A stretch of 64,000 nucleotides of DNA from positions 7,055,801 through 7,119,800 of the forward strand of contig NC_031496.1 of NCBI RefSeq assembly GCF_000237925.1, written 5' to 3'. Source of the DNA: Schistosoma mansoni (Eukaryota > Platyhelminthes > Trematoda > Strigeidida > Schistosomatidae). Positions 22,493 to 34,138 of this stretch are shown here, in pieces (within the stretch, counting starts at the first letter, position 1; each line of letters starts with the position of its first letter). A program made the position numbers and the translations under genes. The notes beneath the pieces are model-generated. The model did not search any database. It was not told where the DNA came from and saw only the letters and a list, made by a program, of their open reading frames with translations.

Positions 22493-22608
22493 GGGTGTTT
22501 ACCTGTTGTGCATTATATATGAACTGCTTTTAATAAACACATAGATCGCTTATAATATCAATCTTCATTTCAATATTGATGACTAATGAAATCATAGATG
22601 TTATTTAA
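19831..22608. repeat. Intergenic with family A remnants and simple repeats
   Basis: Family A remnants: 20600-20770 (reverse 5' module, then TAGATCTAAGTTAGGTTGCC), 20985-21190 (reverse head) and 21250-21420 (degenerate head and core). Simple repeats: (CA)n near 21668, a CTT/CTC pyrimidine tract at 21882-21965, poly-T runs 22253-22290 and (AT)n at 22456-22488. No gene is seen. Confidence 0.6.
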
Positions 22609-22831
22609 NNNNNNNNNNNNNNNNNNNNNNNNNNNNNNNNNNNNNNNNNNNNNNNNNNNNNNNNNNNNNNNNNNNNNNNNNNNNNNNNNNNNNNNNNNNN
22701 NNNNNNNNNNNNNNNNNNNNNNNNNNNNNNNNNNNNNNNNNNNNNNNNNNNNNNNNNNNNNNNNNNNNNNNNNNNNNNNNNNNNNNNNNNNNNNNNNNNN
22801 NNNNNNNNNNNNNNNNNNNNNNNNNNNNNNN
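22609..22831. other. Assembly gap (N run)
   Basis: 223 undetermined bases. The flanks are AT-rich and do not reveal the missing content. Confidence 0.99.
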
Positions 22832-23094
22832 CTAATCGAATGATGATTATTTATGTAAATGATTCTAAATAACCGGTAATCAAAAAACAGAACAATTAAT
22901 TATTAGGGGTAGTTTCTTTAAGAGAAAAATAGTATAATTTTATACATAACATTAAACCTTAAAAAAGTTTGTGATTTAAAAGTCAATTATACATTTGTAA
23001 GTTATCTACCTGCATATATTTAATAGCTGGTCCCTGATGAACTAAGTTCCTTTATCTTATAATCTACATTTCGGAAACATTACATTTGTACGCA

Positions 23095-23460
23095 AAGATG
23101 GATAGTGACTAGCAGTAGAATCCAGGAAGCGCGTCTCATACTATTTCGGACTCGTCAGGTCTCAGTAGCTGAGTGGATAACGCAATGGCGTTTCAAGAGA
23201 AAGGTACTGGGTTCGAGTCCCAGAAAGTACATCAACTCTGAGGTGCAGGTACATCCATCTGACGAGTCCCAAATATGACGAAACGCGTGTCAAACTGGAT
23301 TCCACTGCTAGCCACTATCCATCTTTGTTTACAATGCTTGTGAAATAACGTTATATCGAGGCAATACGCACAGTATGTACATATGACCAATAAGAGACTG
23401 ACCAGTTGCAGTCCTAAACATCAATGGGAAGATTCAAACAAACAATACTAAGTGAGTGTT
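23095..23460 (+). repeat. Family B repeat, AAA-insert subfamily
   Basis: A partial inverted core (23098-23155) is followed by a full plus unit: head with B box GGGTTCGAGTCCC, CTGACGAG core, GAAAC, GTC then AAA then CTGGATTCC, and the long spacer to AATACTAAGTGAGTG. The AAA lies at the scissile position. Confidence 0.85.
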
Positions 23461-23529
23461 ATGTAACCAGTTAATTTTAACATTGATTCAGCTTAAAATT
23501 CATTTTCAAGTAATGTATAAAATTTAATA

Positions 23530-23870
23530 GTTGAGATCATGTGTCGATTGAAGTTAGACCACCATGGGAAATTTGGAAGCACTGGACGGCCGTTTCCTCC
23601 TATTGTGTGACTCCTTAGTAATGAGCATCCACGATCCCACCTCGCGAGATTCGAACCACTAGACCACTGACATTAACACCGTTGGATGCTAGCTCAGTGG
23701 TCTAGAGGTTAAGTGTTCGCGCGCGAGACTGAAGGTCCTGGCTTCGAATTCCCTTTGGTGAGGGATTGTTGATGCTCACTGCTGAGGAGTCCCATATCAG
23801 GACGAATCAGCCGTCCACTACTTGCAGGTTTTCAATTGTAATCTAACGTTGATCCATTCATGACATTATT
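23530..23870. repeat. Inverted pair of family A repeats
   Basis: A minus copy (23530-23685) meets a plus copy (23686-23870) near GACATTAACACCGTTGGATG. The plus core has GAATC instead of GAAAC; the minus core has TGTGACTCCTTAG changes. Both ribozymes look dead. Confidence 0.8.
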
Positions 23871-24284
23871 CTAAACTCAACAATCTCCACAACCTTATAC
23901 TAATAAAAATCGACGTCAAATGCAAACAATTATCTTCACAAATTGTCTTTCCATTAAAATTAAACATTTTGTTTATATTTATCGTTGAAATCAGGATATG
24001 AAATATAACAGAACTATAGTTATACCAAGTTATTAATGTAAATATTACATGTTATAATCATTTGGGACTTTTTCATATAATGAAAATGCAATAACTCAAT
24101 CAGAGACACGTTCATAACATGTAATTGTGTATTCTTAGGGGAAAAATAATAATAATAATAGTGTTAATTATGATAGATGTATGCTTTACGATCTTACTTT
24201 ATACATGTGTTGATTAGGATAATCTATTTCATGTAATTAGAAACCACAGTTTTAAAAAGAGTATACATGTTACATCCAAGTAAA

Positions 24285-24325
<41 letters not shown>

Positions 24326-25029
24326 GTAGTAGTAGTAGTAGTAGTAGTAGCAGTATGAATAAATGTCTAATGTAGTTGTGCATTATACATTTTATTATAA
24401 TATGACCATATGCGATTTGTAATAGTTTGTTCAGATGTTACATATATATGAGCACACACACACACTCACACTGACACACACACACGTCACCGTCTTTTAC
24501 AAGGAAAGCATGGTTACAAGTTATGTGTTCAAGTGAATGTACCTATATAAAAGTACAAAGAGATGGATATTTATTTATTCATTCAATCAATCAGTCATTT
24601 TGTTTCTTCTGGTTATTATTAAAATTATCAATGATTATATAAACAAAATTTGGAATTCACTGAAATAGTCTTTAAATATTGCAGAAAGTGATACGGAAAT
24701 GAAATGATTGTGTATGTGTTTAGATTAGGAATATTAAAATGTAGTCCTGTTATAATAATAACAGTAATAATAACTCAAGTGAATGATTGAAGAAAGTCCC
24801 ATGATAGTTTACCCAAAACCAATATATTACGTGTTTATTAGTGATTTATTGTTGAGGGGTAATGTTTCACAAAAACCTTGAACTCAAGTTGTATGAATAA
24901 TTAACGTTTGTGATCATTAACATGATGGAAGTTACAGTAGTAGTTAAATCAAACCAAAATATCTCAGTCGTAAGTATCACTACTGTTTTTATAGTAATGG
25001 ATCGTTTACATAGAAATTGAACAATCAGT
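23871..25029. repeat. Intergenic with microsatellites
   Basis: Contains (ATT)n/(AGT)n at 24287-24352 and a CA-rich run at 24453-24486. No gene is seen; a reading frame over 24867-25112 runs into repeat sequence and is not supported. Confidence 0.7.
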
Positions 25030-25200
25030 AGTAGCCATTGTAGTGCTAAGTGGATAACGCAATGGCATTTGAAGCGAACAGTACTGGGTCCGAGTCCTGG
25101 AGTGAATATCAACTCTGAGATGCAGGTACATCCAGCTGGCGAGTCTCAAATAGGATGAAACGAGCATCCTGGATTCAACTGCCAGCCACTATACATCATT
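25030..25200 (+). repeat. Family B repeat, dead hammerhead
   Basis: The head lacks the first part of the unit. The core reads CTGGCGAG (A6 changed) and the triplet is ATC. The spacer is lost after TATACATC. Confidence 0.8.
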
Positions 25201-25634
25201 AATTCAATAATTTGATGACTAATAGCTCTTAGTATCCCTTTTATGAGGCTAATAAGTGTTAACTTCATATCTCAACTAATTAACTTCGATTTAAACTGAT
25301 GGATAATAATATTAACTTATGAAAGTATAGATAAAATATGCAGAGTATATAAGCTTAGAAGCAGTGCTAATTCCCTGAATGCTGTAGATAAGTCATGTTG
25401 AATATATTAGGTAAAGATTATTATTATGGTTACCTCCAAATACCTAACATATATATTTGATTAACTATTTACTAGCAAAATGGAACAAACATATTAAATA
25501 ATATTTCCGACTATTACCCTATCTAATAGTTAATACATGTTGGAAAACACTTTGAAGTTGGAAATATTTTCAAATATTTTGTTACCCACCGAAAACAATG
25601 AAACATGATCATACAGTGTTGTGGATTGATTGAA

Positions 25635-25830
25635 GTTATGGATTAACACTGTTGAATGTCAATTCGGTGATCTAAATGTTAAGTGTTCACACGTGATACG
25701 GAAGGTCCTGAGTTCGGTTTCCGCTTGTGGGGAAGTAGATGAGCAATGCTGAGGAATCCATGCTAGAACGAATCAGCCTTCCAGTGCTTCCACATTTTCA
25801 ATAGTTGTCTAGCTTGGATCGGTTCATGAT
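25635..25830 (+). repeat. Family A repeat, diverged
   Basis: The order head, core, tail is kept (GGTCCTGAGTTCGG, GCTGAGGAATCCATGC, GTCTAGCTTGGATCGG). The core carries several changes (AACGAATCAG), so it is not active. Confidence 0.7.
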
Positions 25831-26579
25831 TTAAATGAAATTCAACAATTGTCACAACGTCGCTGAAAAATATTTTGTAGTTTTTATCACGGATTGAATT
25901 TATATTACAAAGTAATGGATAAATGTTTCATTTTATTGCAGGGTTTCTTAACGGTTTTGTCTCCAAACCAAGCTACAAGCCAAAGTCAAGACTTTCAGGT
26001 CTTATGATGAGCAGTTCATGAGAATCTCGTACACTTATGATAGTCTTTACCAAAGATAAAGCAACTTAATCGTTAGTTCATTCCATATTTTAATTATGTA
26101 TCCATGAGTCTTGAACCAGATGCTTTTAGTTTCTATAAACAACAGACAATCTAGAAAATATACCAACCACAATTATATTTCTTTAAGGATTTTACAGTAT
26201 TAGAAGCCATTTAGGATTTTTTCGATTGCACAGCTAATATATGCAGTTAATTTGTTATAAGACAATGTGAACAAAGAAATTTCCTTGGAATATCAATACA
26301 CTTGGTCGTAGATTAAGGTCGAGAAAGTTAAATAGACTGTCAAATTGCAATAATCAATCCAGATCCTGTGGATAAGATGTCCAATTTATTCAGTTATAGT
26401 GAATTTGCTGAAACATCTAGAACTTGAAGGCATTGGAAAACTACTTCACTTCATTTTTGTTGAGAAGCCATAATGTCAATCAAGTTAAGTGTTAATTAAT
26501 CAACGATCAATGACAATGAATAAGGATCTCACTATCTAACGAAATAGATCAGAAATTTAAACACAACATTTTGTAGAGT

Positions 26580-26920
26580 TGAGATCATGAGTCAATTGAA
26601 GCTAGACCACCATCGAAAACCTGGAAGCACTGAACGGCCGTTTCGTCCTATTGTGGGACTCCTCGACAGTGCTCTTCCACGATCCCGCCTCTCGAGCTTC
26701 GAACCTAGGACCTACCAGTCTCGCGCCAAAACACTTAACCAATAGACCACTGAGCTGGCATCCAACGGTGTTAATGTCTAACTGCAACCAATACACGAAA
26801 TTGAGCAACCATTCACCAATGTCATCAGTGAGTTTGAACTCCACTGGTTACTGCTTCTCACTAGAACTCCAGGAAATACCTCATGGAGTCAGTCACTAGT
26901 GAGCATATGATCATTATCAG
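26580..26920 (-). repeat. Family A repeat, minus, with 5' module
   Basis: Tail, core, head and 5' module in reverse order. The core has CTGTCGAGGAG with an inserted C, and the cut triplet is GTT, so it is inactive. Reading frames on both strands here are repeat shadows. Confidence 0.85.
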
Positions 26921-27009
26921 AAGGGGGTTTTGTGGAGATTTTAGTAAATTTATGTAGTTGAAGTCATGAGTCAATTGAAGCTAGACCATCATGAAAACCT
27001 GAAAGCACT

Positions 27010-27209
27010 NNNNNNNNNNNNNNNNNNNNNNNNNNNNNNNNNNNNNNNNNNNNNNNNNNNNNNNNNNNNNNNNNNNNNNNNNNNNNNNNNNNNNNNNNNN
27101 NNNNNNNNNNNNNNNNNNNNNNNNNNNNNNNNNNNNNNNNNNNNNNNNNNNNNNNNNNNNNNNNNNNNNNNNNNNNNNNNNNNNNNNNNNNNNNNNNNNN
27201 NNNNNNNNN
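27010..27209. other. Assembly gap (N run)
   Basis: 200 undetermined bases, flanked by facing family A tails. This suggests the assembly failed at an inverted repeat. Confidence 0.99.
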
Positions 27210-27490
27210 TCTAGCTTCAATTGGCTCATGATCTCAACTCTATAAAATTACTAAAATCTCCACAAAACCCTTTCTGACAAAATTTTGTGTAATTTGCTCG
27301 CTGAAATTAATAATATCATTACTTCAAAATTCAATAGACAATCGTCTAAATTTCTGATCTATTTCGTTAGATAATGTGATCCTTATTCATTGTCATTCAT
27401 CATTGATTAATTAACACTTAACTTGATTGACATTATATCTTCTCAATAAAAATAAAGTGAAATAGTTCTCTAATGCTTTCAAGTTCTAAT

Positions 27491-29084
27491 TGGTTCAACG
27501 CCTGTTTTTTTTAACTGTATTTATCTAACGGTGAGGGTTAAAACAAGAGACAGGAAATGAAACAAAGAGTTCTAATCACATGGATTAATCCCTTATATTA
27601 TTATACTTCATTAAAAATGACTATTTCCAGTTAACAACCAAAAATGTTCAGTTTTCATTTGTGTCTTCTTATGATTATCGCTGGAATAGACATTAAAATT
27701 TTCAAGTTGTAAGATACTACTAATATTAATAATAATTATTACTATTGTTATTATTATTCCATGTAATTTGTAAGTTGTTATGTATTTGTTTAGCACAAAA
27801 TGATCGTTTCAATCCCCACCCCCTCCCTCCCCCAAAAAAAACACACACAGACTATATTTAACATTGAACATACACTTTCAACACATAAATCTGATTCATT
27901 ATTCTTGTACAATGTTTTTTTTGTTGGTAAATAGAAATAGTACCGCAAAAAATAAAAACGACAACAATATGAAAACTTAATTTAGCAATAATAGAAGTCG
28001 TATGAATAAATGGAGAGAAAAAAACTAATTATTTAACCATGTATTTTGTCTCAGTTACTATTCGATTCGAATTGGATCTTATAGAAACACAGGGACACTT
28101 CACTACTATTACTACTACCACTACTACTCCTCCTACTACTACTACTTCCACCATCATTCCCATCATTATTACCATGATATTGTCATCAGATCTACTTTTT
28201 TTTCTTATCTGTAAAGTTCTTCTCAAAAGACAAGGTGATAATTATTTTAATAGTAATAAAAAAAAAACTACTAACCAACCATAGATACCATGGTAATATA
28301 ATTAATGTTAATCATCAATTCGTTAATAAACTATTTTGCTTATAAAGTATGAATTGAATATTGATAATTATGTAAAATGTACTCGGTGTAACGTATATAT
28401 GTATGTATGTATGTATGTATGTCCGTGCGCAACTATGTATGTATGTATGTACGTATGTGTTTGTGTGTTTGTATAGATGTGGTGATATATTTTTCATCTA
28501 TTTCCCATTTTAAAAGACTAATATTTGAACGAAGAATATTCTTTTCGATAAATTCAATACCAAGGACAATTTGTTTATAGGTCAAGTCGTGTTTTACTGT
28601 ATTGTATTATATTAATAAATAGACATTCAAATTGATATTAGCAATTAAATTAAGTTTAAGAATCACGTTTTCACAGGATATTTTATTACAATTACCCTTT
28701 CTTAACAAGAGAAAGGGGTGATATTGTTGAATGAAAGCTGACCTATACAGGGGTGTTTGAAAAAAAAATAATTAGTATAAGACATAATTTCGATCATTGA
28801 CAAATGACTACCGTAATGGAGAAAGTAAATAAGCAAGTTGTCAAGTAAATAAATTACTTAACCGTACCTACGTAAATAAATAAATATATAAATATGTGTT
28901 TACATGAATAAGATGATTGTTTTCTCACTTTTAGTCTTTGACTTATCATTCTACCTACTATGTGTGTCTATATGTTACTATGGTGAATAATAGTAGTGTG
29001 AAAATCGTAAAAATCATGGGTTAATCGAAAAAAAAAAACTAGATAAAGAAAGAATAAAGATCTTAGCTGAATAATATGAATTCA
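27491..29084. repeat. Intergenic with simple repeats
   Basis: (ACT)/(TCC) triplets 28098-28160, (ATGT)n at 28397-28450 and short homopolymers. No gene is seen; the poly-Thr frame at 28039-28284 is microsatellite. Confidence 0.7.
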
Positions 29085-29220
29085 GAAGGGGTTTTATGGA
29101 GATTTCAGTATTTTTCATAGTTTAAATCATGAGTGAACTGAAGCTAGACTACCATAGAAGAACTGAAAGCATTGGACGGCTGTAACGTCCTATTATGGGA
29201 CTATTCATTCATGAATTCAC
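29085..29220 (-). repeat. Family A fragment with CAGAAGGGGTTTT terminus
   Basis: The terminus CAGAAGGGGTTTTATGGAGA is followed by the reversed tail and half of the core. The copy is broken at TGGGACTATTCATTC. Confidence 0.7.
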
Positions 29221-29384
29221 CTCAGCTGTATACAATCTAGAAATAATAGTGCCAATCACAGATACTAGCTGATTTTACATACATTTCCTTTTAAAGGACC
29301 TGAATAAGATTTAGTTTGAGATGTCAAAGTATAGAATAGTAAGAAACAATAATTATGAACGAATTAGAAGATTATTTAAATTAT

Positions 29385-29588
29385 AGAAGGGGTTTTGTGG
29401 AGATTTAGTATTTATCATAGTTGAAAGCGTGAGTCAATTGAAGCTAGACCACCATGGAAAACCTGGAGGAGTCCCATAATAGGACGAAACGGCCGTCCAG
29501 TGTTTCCAGGTTTTCCATGGTGATCTAGCTTTAATTGACTCATGATCTCAACTATTAAAATTACTACAATATCCAAAAAGCCCCTTCT
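29385..29588. repeat. Fold-back element built from family A tails
   Basis: 204 bp with arms of about 85 nt. The left arm starts AGAAGGGGTTTTGTGGAGAT, and the right arm ends in CCCCTTCT preceded by family A tail. The loop keeps GGAGTCCCATAATAGGACGA, but the CTGA of the ribozyme is lost. Confidence 0.85.
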
Positions 29589-30091
29589 GATCTATACGAA
29601 AGATGATATAACACTTAAAAAAATATAGATTAGTTGAATAACTCTCAGAAGTAAGAAATATGGTACTAGAATTTGTAACTAAGGTCATCGAAAAAATCTT
29701 ACATAACCAACTCATGAAAACTAAGTCACCAAGGCAACTATACCCTTTGAATACATGAATTCGGTTCAAATTTTTGTACTTTCAATAGCTTCCACCAAAC
29801 GTAATAAATTTGAAGTTCTTTGTTGATTAGTTATTCACGGATGAATTTCGAGGCATTAATATTATATTTACTGTCGAGAAAATGATGAACAACTGTACTA
29901 TTGAAAACTTTCTTTCCAAAACGATGTTCATCAAAGATCGCAATTGACAAAAATATTTTAACTATCGTATAAGTATGAAATATTGATTGTGAGTAGAACT
30001 TAAAATTGTACTTGGTTTGCAATTTTACACATTTTTTACAACAGGGAATTAACAAACGTCTAATGGATAATACTTACAAAATATATAAAAG

Positions 30092-30215
30092 ATCTTATAT
30101 AGTTGAAATCATGAATCAATTGAAGCTAGACCACCTTGGAGACGGCCGTCCAGTGCTTTCAGCTTTTACATGGTGGTCTAGCTTCAATTGACTCATAATT
30201 TCAATTATATAAGAT
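30092..30215. repeat. Small fold-back element of family A tails
   Basis: The arms ATCTTATATAGTTGAAAT... and ...AATTATATAAGAT pair over about 43 nt. The loop retains GACGGCCGTCCAGTGC only. Confidence 0.8.
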
Positions 30216-30470
30216 ATAAGTAGTATGTATCATCAGTCGATATTGAAATGCTTGAAGGTATAAGGTTAAAAGATCAAAGAAAAGAGCATGAAAACAAAGA
30301 ATAATTGGTATGAAAACAATAGAACAATGAAGTCTGAGATGATTGATTGACATTTTGCAAATGAAGTATTTACTATATGATCTTCAGGTGTTTACTAAGA
30401 GATTCTTTAATTTTGTGTTGAAATATATTCGATTGTTTCTACTTGTGTTCTCATTCAATACAATATTAGT
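30216..30470 (+). repeat. Unclassified dispersed repeat, copy 1
   Basis: Diverged match to 46370-46655. Shared segments include AATTGGTATGAAAA, GATTGATTGACATTTTGCAAAT, TTTACTATATGATCTTCA and AATATATTCGATTGTTTCTAC. No frame or termini can be assigned. Confidence 0.55.
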
Positions 30471-30514
30471 TCATGGTTAAATTAATCACTAAATCAAACA
30501 AGACCTAACTTATG

Positions 30515-30539
<25 letters not shown>

Positions 30540-30545
<6 letters not shown>

Positions 30546-30725
30546 GACTAGGTAGCTGAGTAGATAACGCGATGAAGTTTGAAGCGAAAGGTACTGGATT
30601 CGAGTCTCAGACTAAACATCAACTCTGAGATGTAGGCACATCCAGCTGACGAGTCCCAAATAAGACGAAACGCGCGTCAAACTGGATTCCACTGTCAGCC
30701 ACTATCCATCTTTGCTTACAATAGA
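30540..30725 (+). repeat. Family B repeat, AAA-insert subfamily, after (AT)n
   Basis: Follows an (AT)13-type run at 30516-30542. The head has GATTCGAGTCTCAG. The core CTGACGAG...GACGAAACGCGCGTC is complete and then has AAA before CTGGATTCC. One stem II base is changed (AAGAC). Confidence 0.85.
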
Positions 30726-30954
30726 TTTATATAGTTTAAACAACATTTAAATATACTTTAAACAATATTATAACTAAACTGATTCATGAAAATACACAAT
30801 TTCAAATATTATTCAAATTTTTTCCAGCATAATTGTCATTCATTCAATCATCATTTATGTCAACAACATATTACAATTAAAGGGAAAAAAGTTAACCATA
30901 ATAAATAACAGAATATAAGAATCTACAGGTAGGATAAATTATTCAATTAATTTT

Positions 30955-31325
30955 TTAAAATTCACTTGGTATTGTTTGGTTGAATCTTCCCATTAATGTT
31001 TAGGACTGCAATCGATCAGTCTCTTATTAGCCATATGTGTATCCTGTGAGTATTGCCTTGATATAGCATTAATTCATAAGCATTATAAGCAAAGATGGAT
31101 AATGTCTAGCAGTGGAATCCAGTTTGACGTGCGTCTCATCGTATTTGGCACTCGTCAGCTGAATTTAATGTCATCTTAGAGTTGATGTTCACTACGGGAC
31201 TCATATCCAATACCGCTCGCTTCAACTCTGAGATGCAGGTACATCCAGCTGACCAGTCACAAATAGGACGAAACGTATGTCCTGGATACCACTGCTAGTT
31301 ACTATCCATCTTTGCTTATAATTAA
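30955..31325. repeat. Family B repeats, inverted compound
   Basis: A reversed spacer and core (30960-31200, AAA-insert type) meets a plus head-less unit (31205-31325). The plus core has CTGACCAG, with the catalytic G8 changed to C. Confidence 0.8.
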
Positions 31326-31860
31326 TTTTTTTATATTTTTTTTTGGTTGACAAACAAAACAAAAAAAACAAAAAGAAAACGAAGAAATGTGTCAAATATT
31401 TTTTTTAAATCTCTCATAAATTGAACTTTTTCAACATGGAAATTGTTTCCTAAGTGATAACTTTAAGTCAAAGTGTTTTGTTTTTTGCTTTATATAAGAA
31501 AGAGAAAATGTCATTGTCTGTCATTAATATTTTACAAAATGTTAAAAATAAAAAAATCAAGAAAAAAACAAAAAAAATTTCTTTTTTTCTAAGCATATTT
31601 ACACAATAATCGTAATAGGCAACAAGAAAAAAAAGAAAAAAAACATTAATTGATTGAATATTGAAAGGTGTTTATAGCAGTCCTTTAGATGACAGGTGAA
31701 TATGTGTGATATTTACACTGAAATATAAAACATTACAAAATAGAAACTGTGTGTGTGTGTATGTATGTTTGTATGGTTAAAGATGAAAAACTATAACCTT
31801 TGTAGTGATAAAGGATTGAATGTAATTTGTGTGTACGATAATAGTGTGAAATGTGAATCA
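31326..31860. other. Intergenic, A/T homopolymer rich
   Basis: Many short A and T runs and a (GT)n at 31750-31762. Nothing else is recognised. Confidence 0.5.
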
Positions 31861-32345
31861 TCTAAGTAGCTGAGTGGATAACGCGATGGTGTTTGAAGTG
31901 AACGGTATTAGGTTCCAGTCCGAGAGTGAACATCAACTTTGAGATGTAGGTTCATCCAGCTGACGAGTCCCGAATAGGATGAGAGGCGCGTCATGTATTC
32001 CACTACTGGTCAACATTCATTTTTGCTTATAAAGCTTGTGAATTAAGGCAATATCGAGGCAATACGCACAGTATGCACATATGCCAATAAGAGACTGATC
32101 AATTGCAGTCTTAAACAATAATGAGAAAATACAAATAAAGAACATCAAGTGAATTTAAACTCCACTCCATTGCACAAGCATGTGGCTATCAGAACTCAAT
32201 AGCTAAGGGAATAACGCGATAGTGTTTGAAGCGAACGGCATCATGTTCAAGTCCCGGAAGGGATTTAGGTACATCCAGCTGACGAGTTCCAAATAGGATG
32301 AAACGCGCGTGCTGGACTTCACTGCTAGCTAACATCCATCTTTAC
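31861..32345 (+). repeat. Two tandem family B repeats
   Basis: The first unit is 31861-32160 and the second 32161-32345, in the same direction, joined through the spacer. Core 1 has GAGA in place of GAAA; core 2 has cut triplet GTG. Tandem order fits the satellite-like behaviour known for Sm-alpha. Confidence 0.85.
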
Positions 32346-32745
32346 TTCTAATATTAGTTTATTTTAATAAAATATTCCAATTTGATTTATATCTAACGTT
32401 TATATGAATGTGTGAATAGTTTTTTTCTTCTTCTTAGCATACCTGTCACTAATTAATGTTGATGATAATATGAACATATCCTGACAGTTTTTCGTAACTA
32501 TATCTGTGTGTATACGCATGTATGTGTATGTGTGTATGAAAGTGGTGTTTTTAATTTCTGAAGAAAAACATTGAAATAAATCAAACTGTTTAATACATAA
32601 TTTCGGTTTTAAAAAAGGGTGAATTATAAATGATGTGGTTATTTAAGACAACGTTAACAAAACCAAAACATGTATTGAATATTAAATGATGTGTTTCTGG
32701 ATGATATATATATACATACCCTTCTGTATTTTCGAACTAAATTAG
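32346..32745. other. Intergenic, nothing recognised
   Basis: AT-rich with a short (GTAT/GTGT) run near 32510-32537. Confidence 0.45.
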
Positions 32746-32969
32746 AAACTCACTAAGTATTACTTATTTGAATCTTCCCATTGATGTTTAGGACTGCAAC
32801 TGGTCAGTCTTTAATTGGCATATGTGCATACTATCCGTATTGCCTTGATATAGCCTTATTTCACGAGTCCCAAATAGGACGAAACGCGAGTCCTGGATTC
32901 CACTGATAGCGACTATCCAACTTTGCTTACATAAACATCAATGAGAAGATTCATTGCGCAAGCAAGTGG
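32746..32969. repeat. Family B repeat interrupted by a Merlin-like element
   Basis: A reversed spacer (TATTTGAATCTTCCCATTGA...) joins a plus core that has lost CTGA (TTCACGAGTCCCAAATAGGA). It then leads to GATTCATTGCGCAAGCAAGTGG, where the DNA transposon is inserted. The unit resumes with CTATCAGG at 34148. Confidence 0.75.
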
Positions 32970-34138
32970 GGCGAGACTAAACTATATGGAGGAGCCAATC
33001 AGAAGCTTTCGCGGGTTTTCAAGGTCACGGCTCTAAGTTCGGTATCTGATGCTTACGTACGGTCGGTTTACAACGGATTTTAGAGAAGACGTGATAACTC
33101 AATGTCTACAAAAGAAGTGATCATAAGATTTTGGCGCGAAATTCAATTATCCATTTGTATAAATAGAGTTTTGGCATTATAGCTGATGTCAGTTCGTGAT
33201 GAAAACCCTAAGTATAATTCCTAACTTTAACCATGAGCTTTAAATCATAATTTGAATTCTTCACACAGGTTTATAACCCTCATATAGTCTTAGTTATTAT
33301 ATTGACACTCTCAGAGTCACTCTAGCGTCGCTCAAAGGTCGTCCATAAATTATAGTCTCATCCTTAACCCTAAACCATAACCCTAAACCTTAACTCTAAC
33401 CCTAAACCATACCAACATACCAACAACATTGATAATTGGGCGGCCTGCTTAAACATCTGGGCTACCTGTTTCCCGTCATCTATATATTTCAACAAGTTAT
33501 CTAATATTGTTTGTTTTAATACATAATTATGGCTATTAAGCACACAACCTATTCCGGTGCGTTTCTGAAAACTGTACAACCTTTCGCTGTAAAAGTTACA
33601 AAAGGCCTAATCAGAGATGTCGTGTTTTCTGGGAACATGCAGCAAAAAGAATATACATTATTCATATGTCGATTGACTGAATTGCTGACATCCAACTGGC
33701 GATCACTGAATGTTTATCATCAGGAGCAACGAAGAAATAAGAAACGTAAACATGTTGAAATACTTTATGCTGAGAATTCGATTTTGTACCAAATAATATA
33801 ATATTGAATAAAGCTAATAATAATAAAAAAAAAATAAAAAGCTATGTGGTCGAGGCTAAAATAATTTTTGAGACATTATCATGGTTCCAGAGGTCGACTA
33901 CTATGGAGCCACATGGATGAGTTCCTGTACCAGATGCACTATGATTTTAGAACTTCTGAACCTATATATAACCTTGATAAGTTTTTGAGTCATTTAAAAG
34001 AACAGTATCCCCCTTAATTTTTGAGTTTTGTATAATATATTTTTACTGTATACTAACTGTCTCCTGATTGGCTAATATTTCTCAAGGTCATTTAAAGATT
34101 CGTTTCAAAGGTCGTCCCATATAGTTTTAGTCTCCGCC
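32970..34138 (+). mobile_element. Merlin-like DNA transposon, decayed
   Basis: The ends are inverted repeats: GGCGAGACTAAACTATATGG at the left, and the reverse complement of the right end reads GGCGGAGACTAAAACTATAT. The flanking 8-mers GCAAGTGG (32962-32969) and GCAAGGGG (34139-34146) look like a target duplication with one change; 8-9 bp is usual for Merlin. Inside, 33844-34015 reads in shifting frames as transposase C-terminal sequence (SRGRLLWSHMDEFLYQ, NLDKFLSHLKEQYPP). The frame at 33529-33801 covers an earlier part but is frameshifted. The element is non-functional. Confidence 0.75.
33360..33412 (-). repeat. Degenerate telomere-like TTAGGG tract
   Basis: Runs of CCCTAA variants (CCTTAACCC, TAAACCATAACCC, TAACCCTAAACC). 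It lies inside the Merlin-like element; a related CCTAACCCTAACG is found at 61793. Confidence 0.6.

Larger units (their letters stand above)
26418..27490. repeat. Long imperfect inverted repeat around an assembly gap
   Basis: Left arm 26418-26560 and right arm 27346-27490 are near reverse complements (for example TAACGAAATAGATCAGAAAT against ATTTCTGATCTATTTCGTTA). Inside is a second pair: 26924-26999 (GGTTTTGTGGAGATTTTAGTA, then family A tail) against 27210-27285. The centre holds family A material and 200 unknown bases. Confidence 0.8.

Noticed and set aside
22598-22843. 81-codon frame over the N run
   Set aside because: Artefact of undetermined bases; the same applies to frames over the gaps at 27010-27209 and 34156-34355.
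24867-25112. 81-codon minus-strand frame
   Set aside because: Runs into a family B repeat and has no similarity, no splice support and ordinary base composition.
28039-28284. Thr-rich 81-codon frame and its reverse
   Set aside because: ACT/TCC microsatellite translation.
33529-33801. 90-codon frame as a stand-alone gene
   Set aside because: Lies within the Merlin-like element, is frameshifted relative to its transposase, and recurs at 50205-50444.
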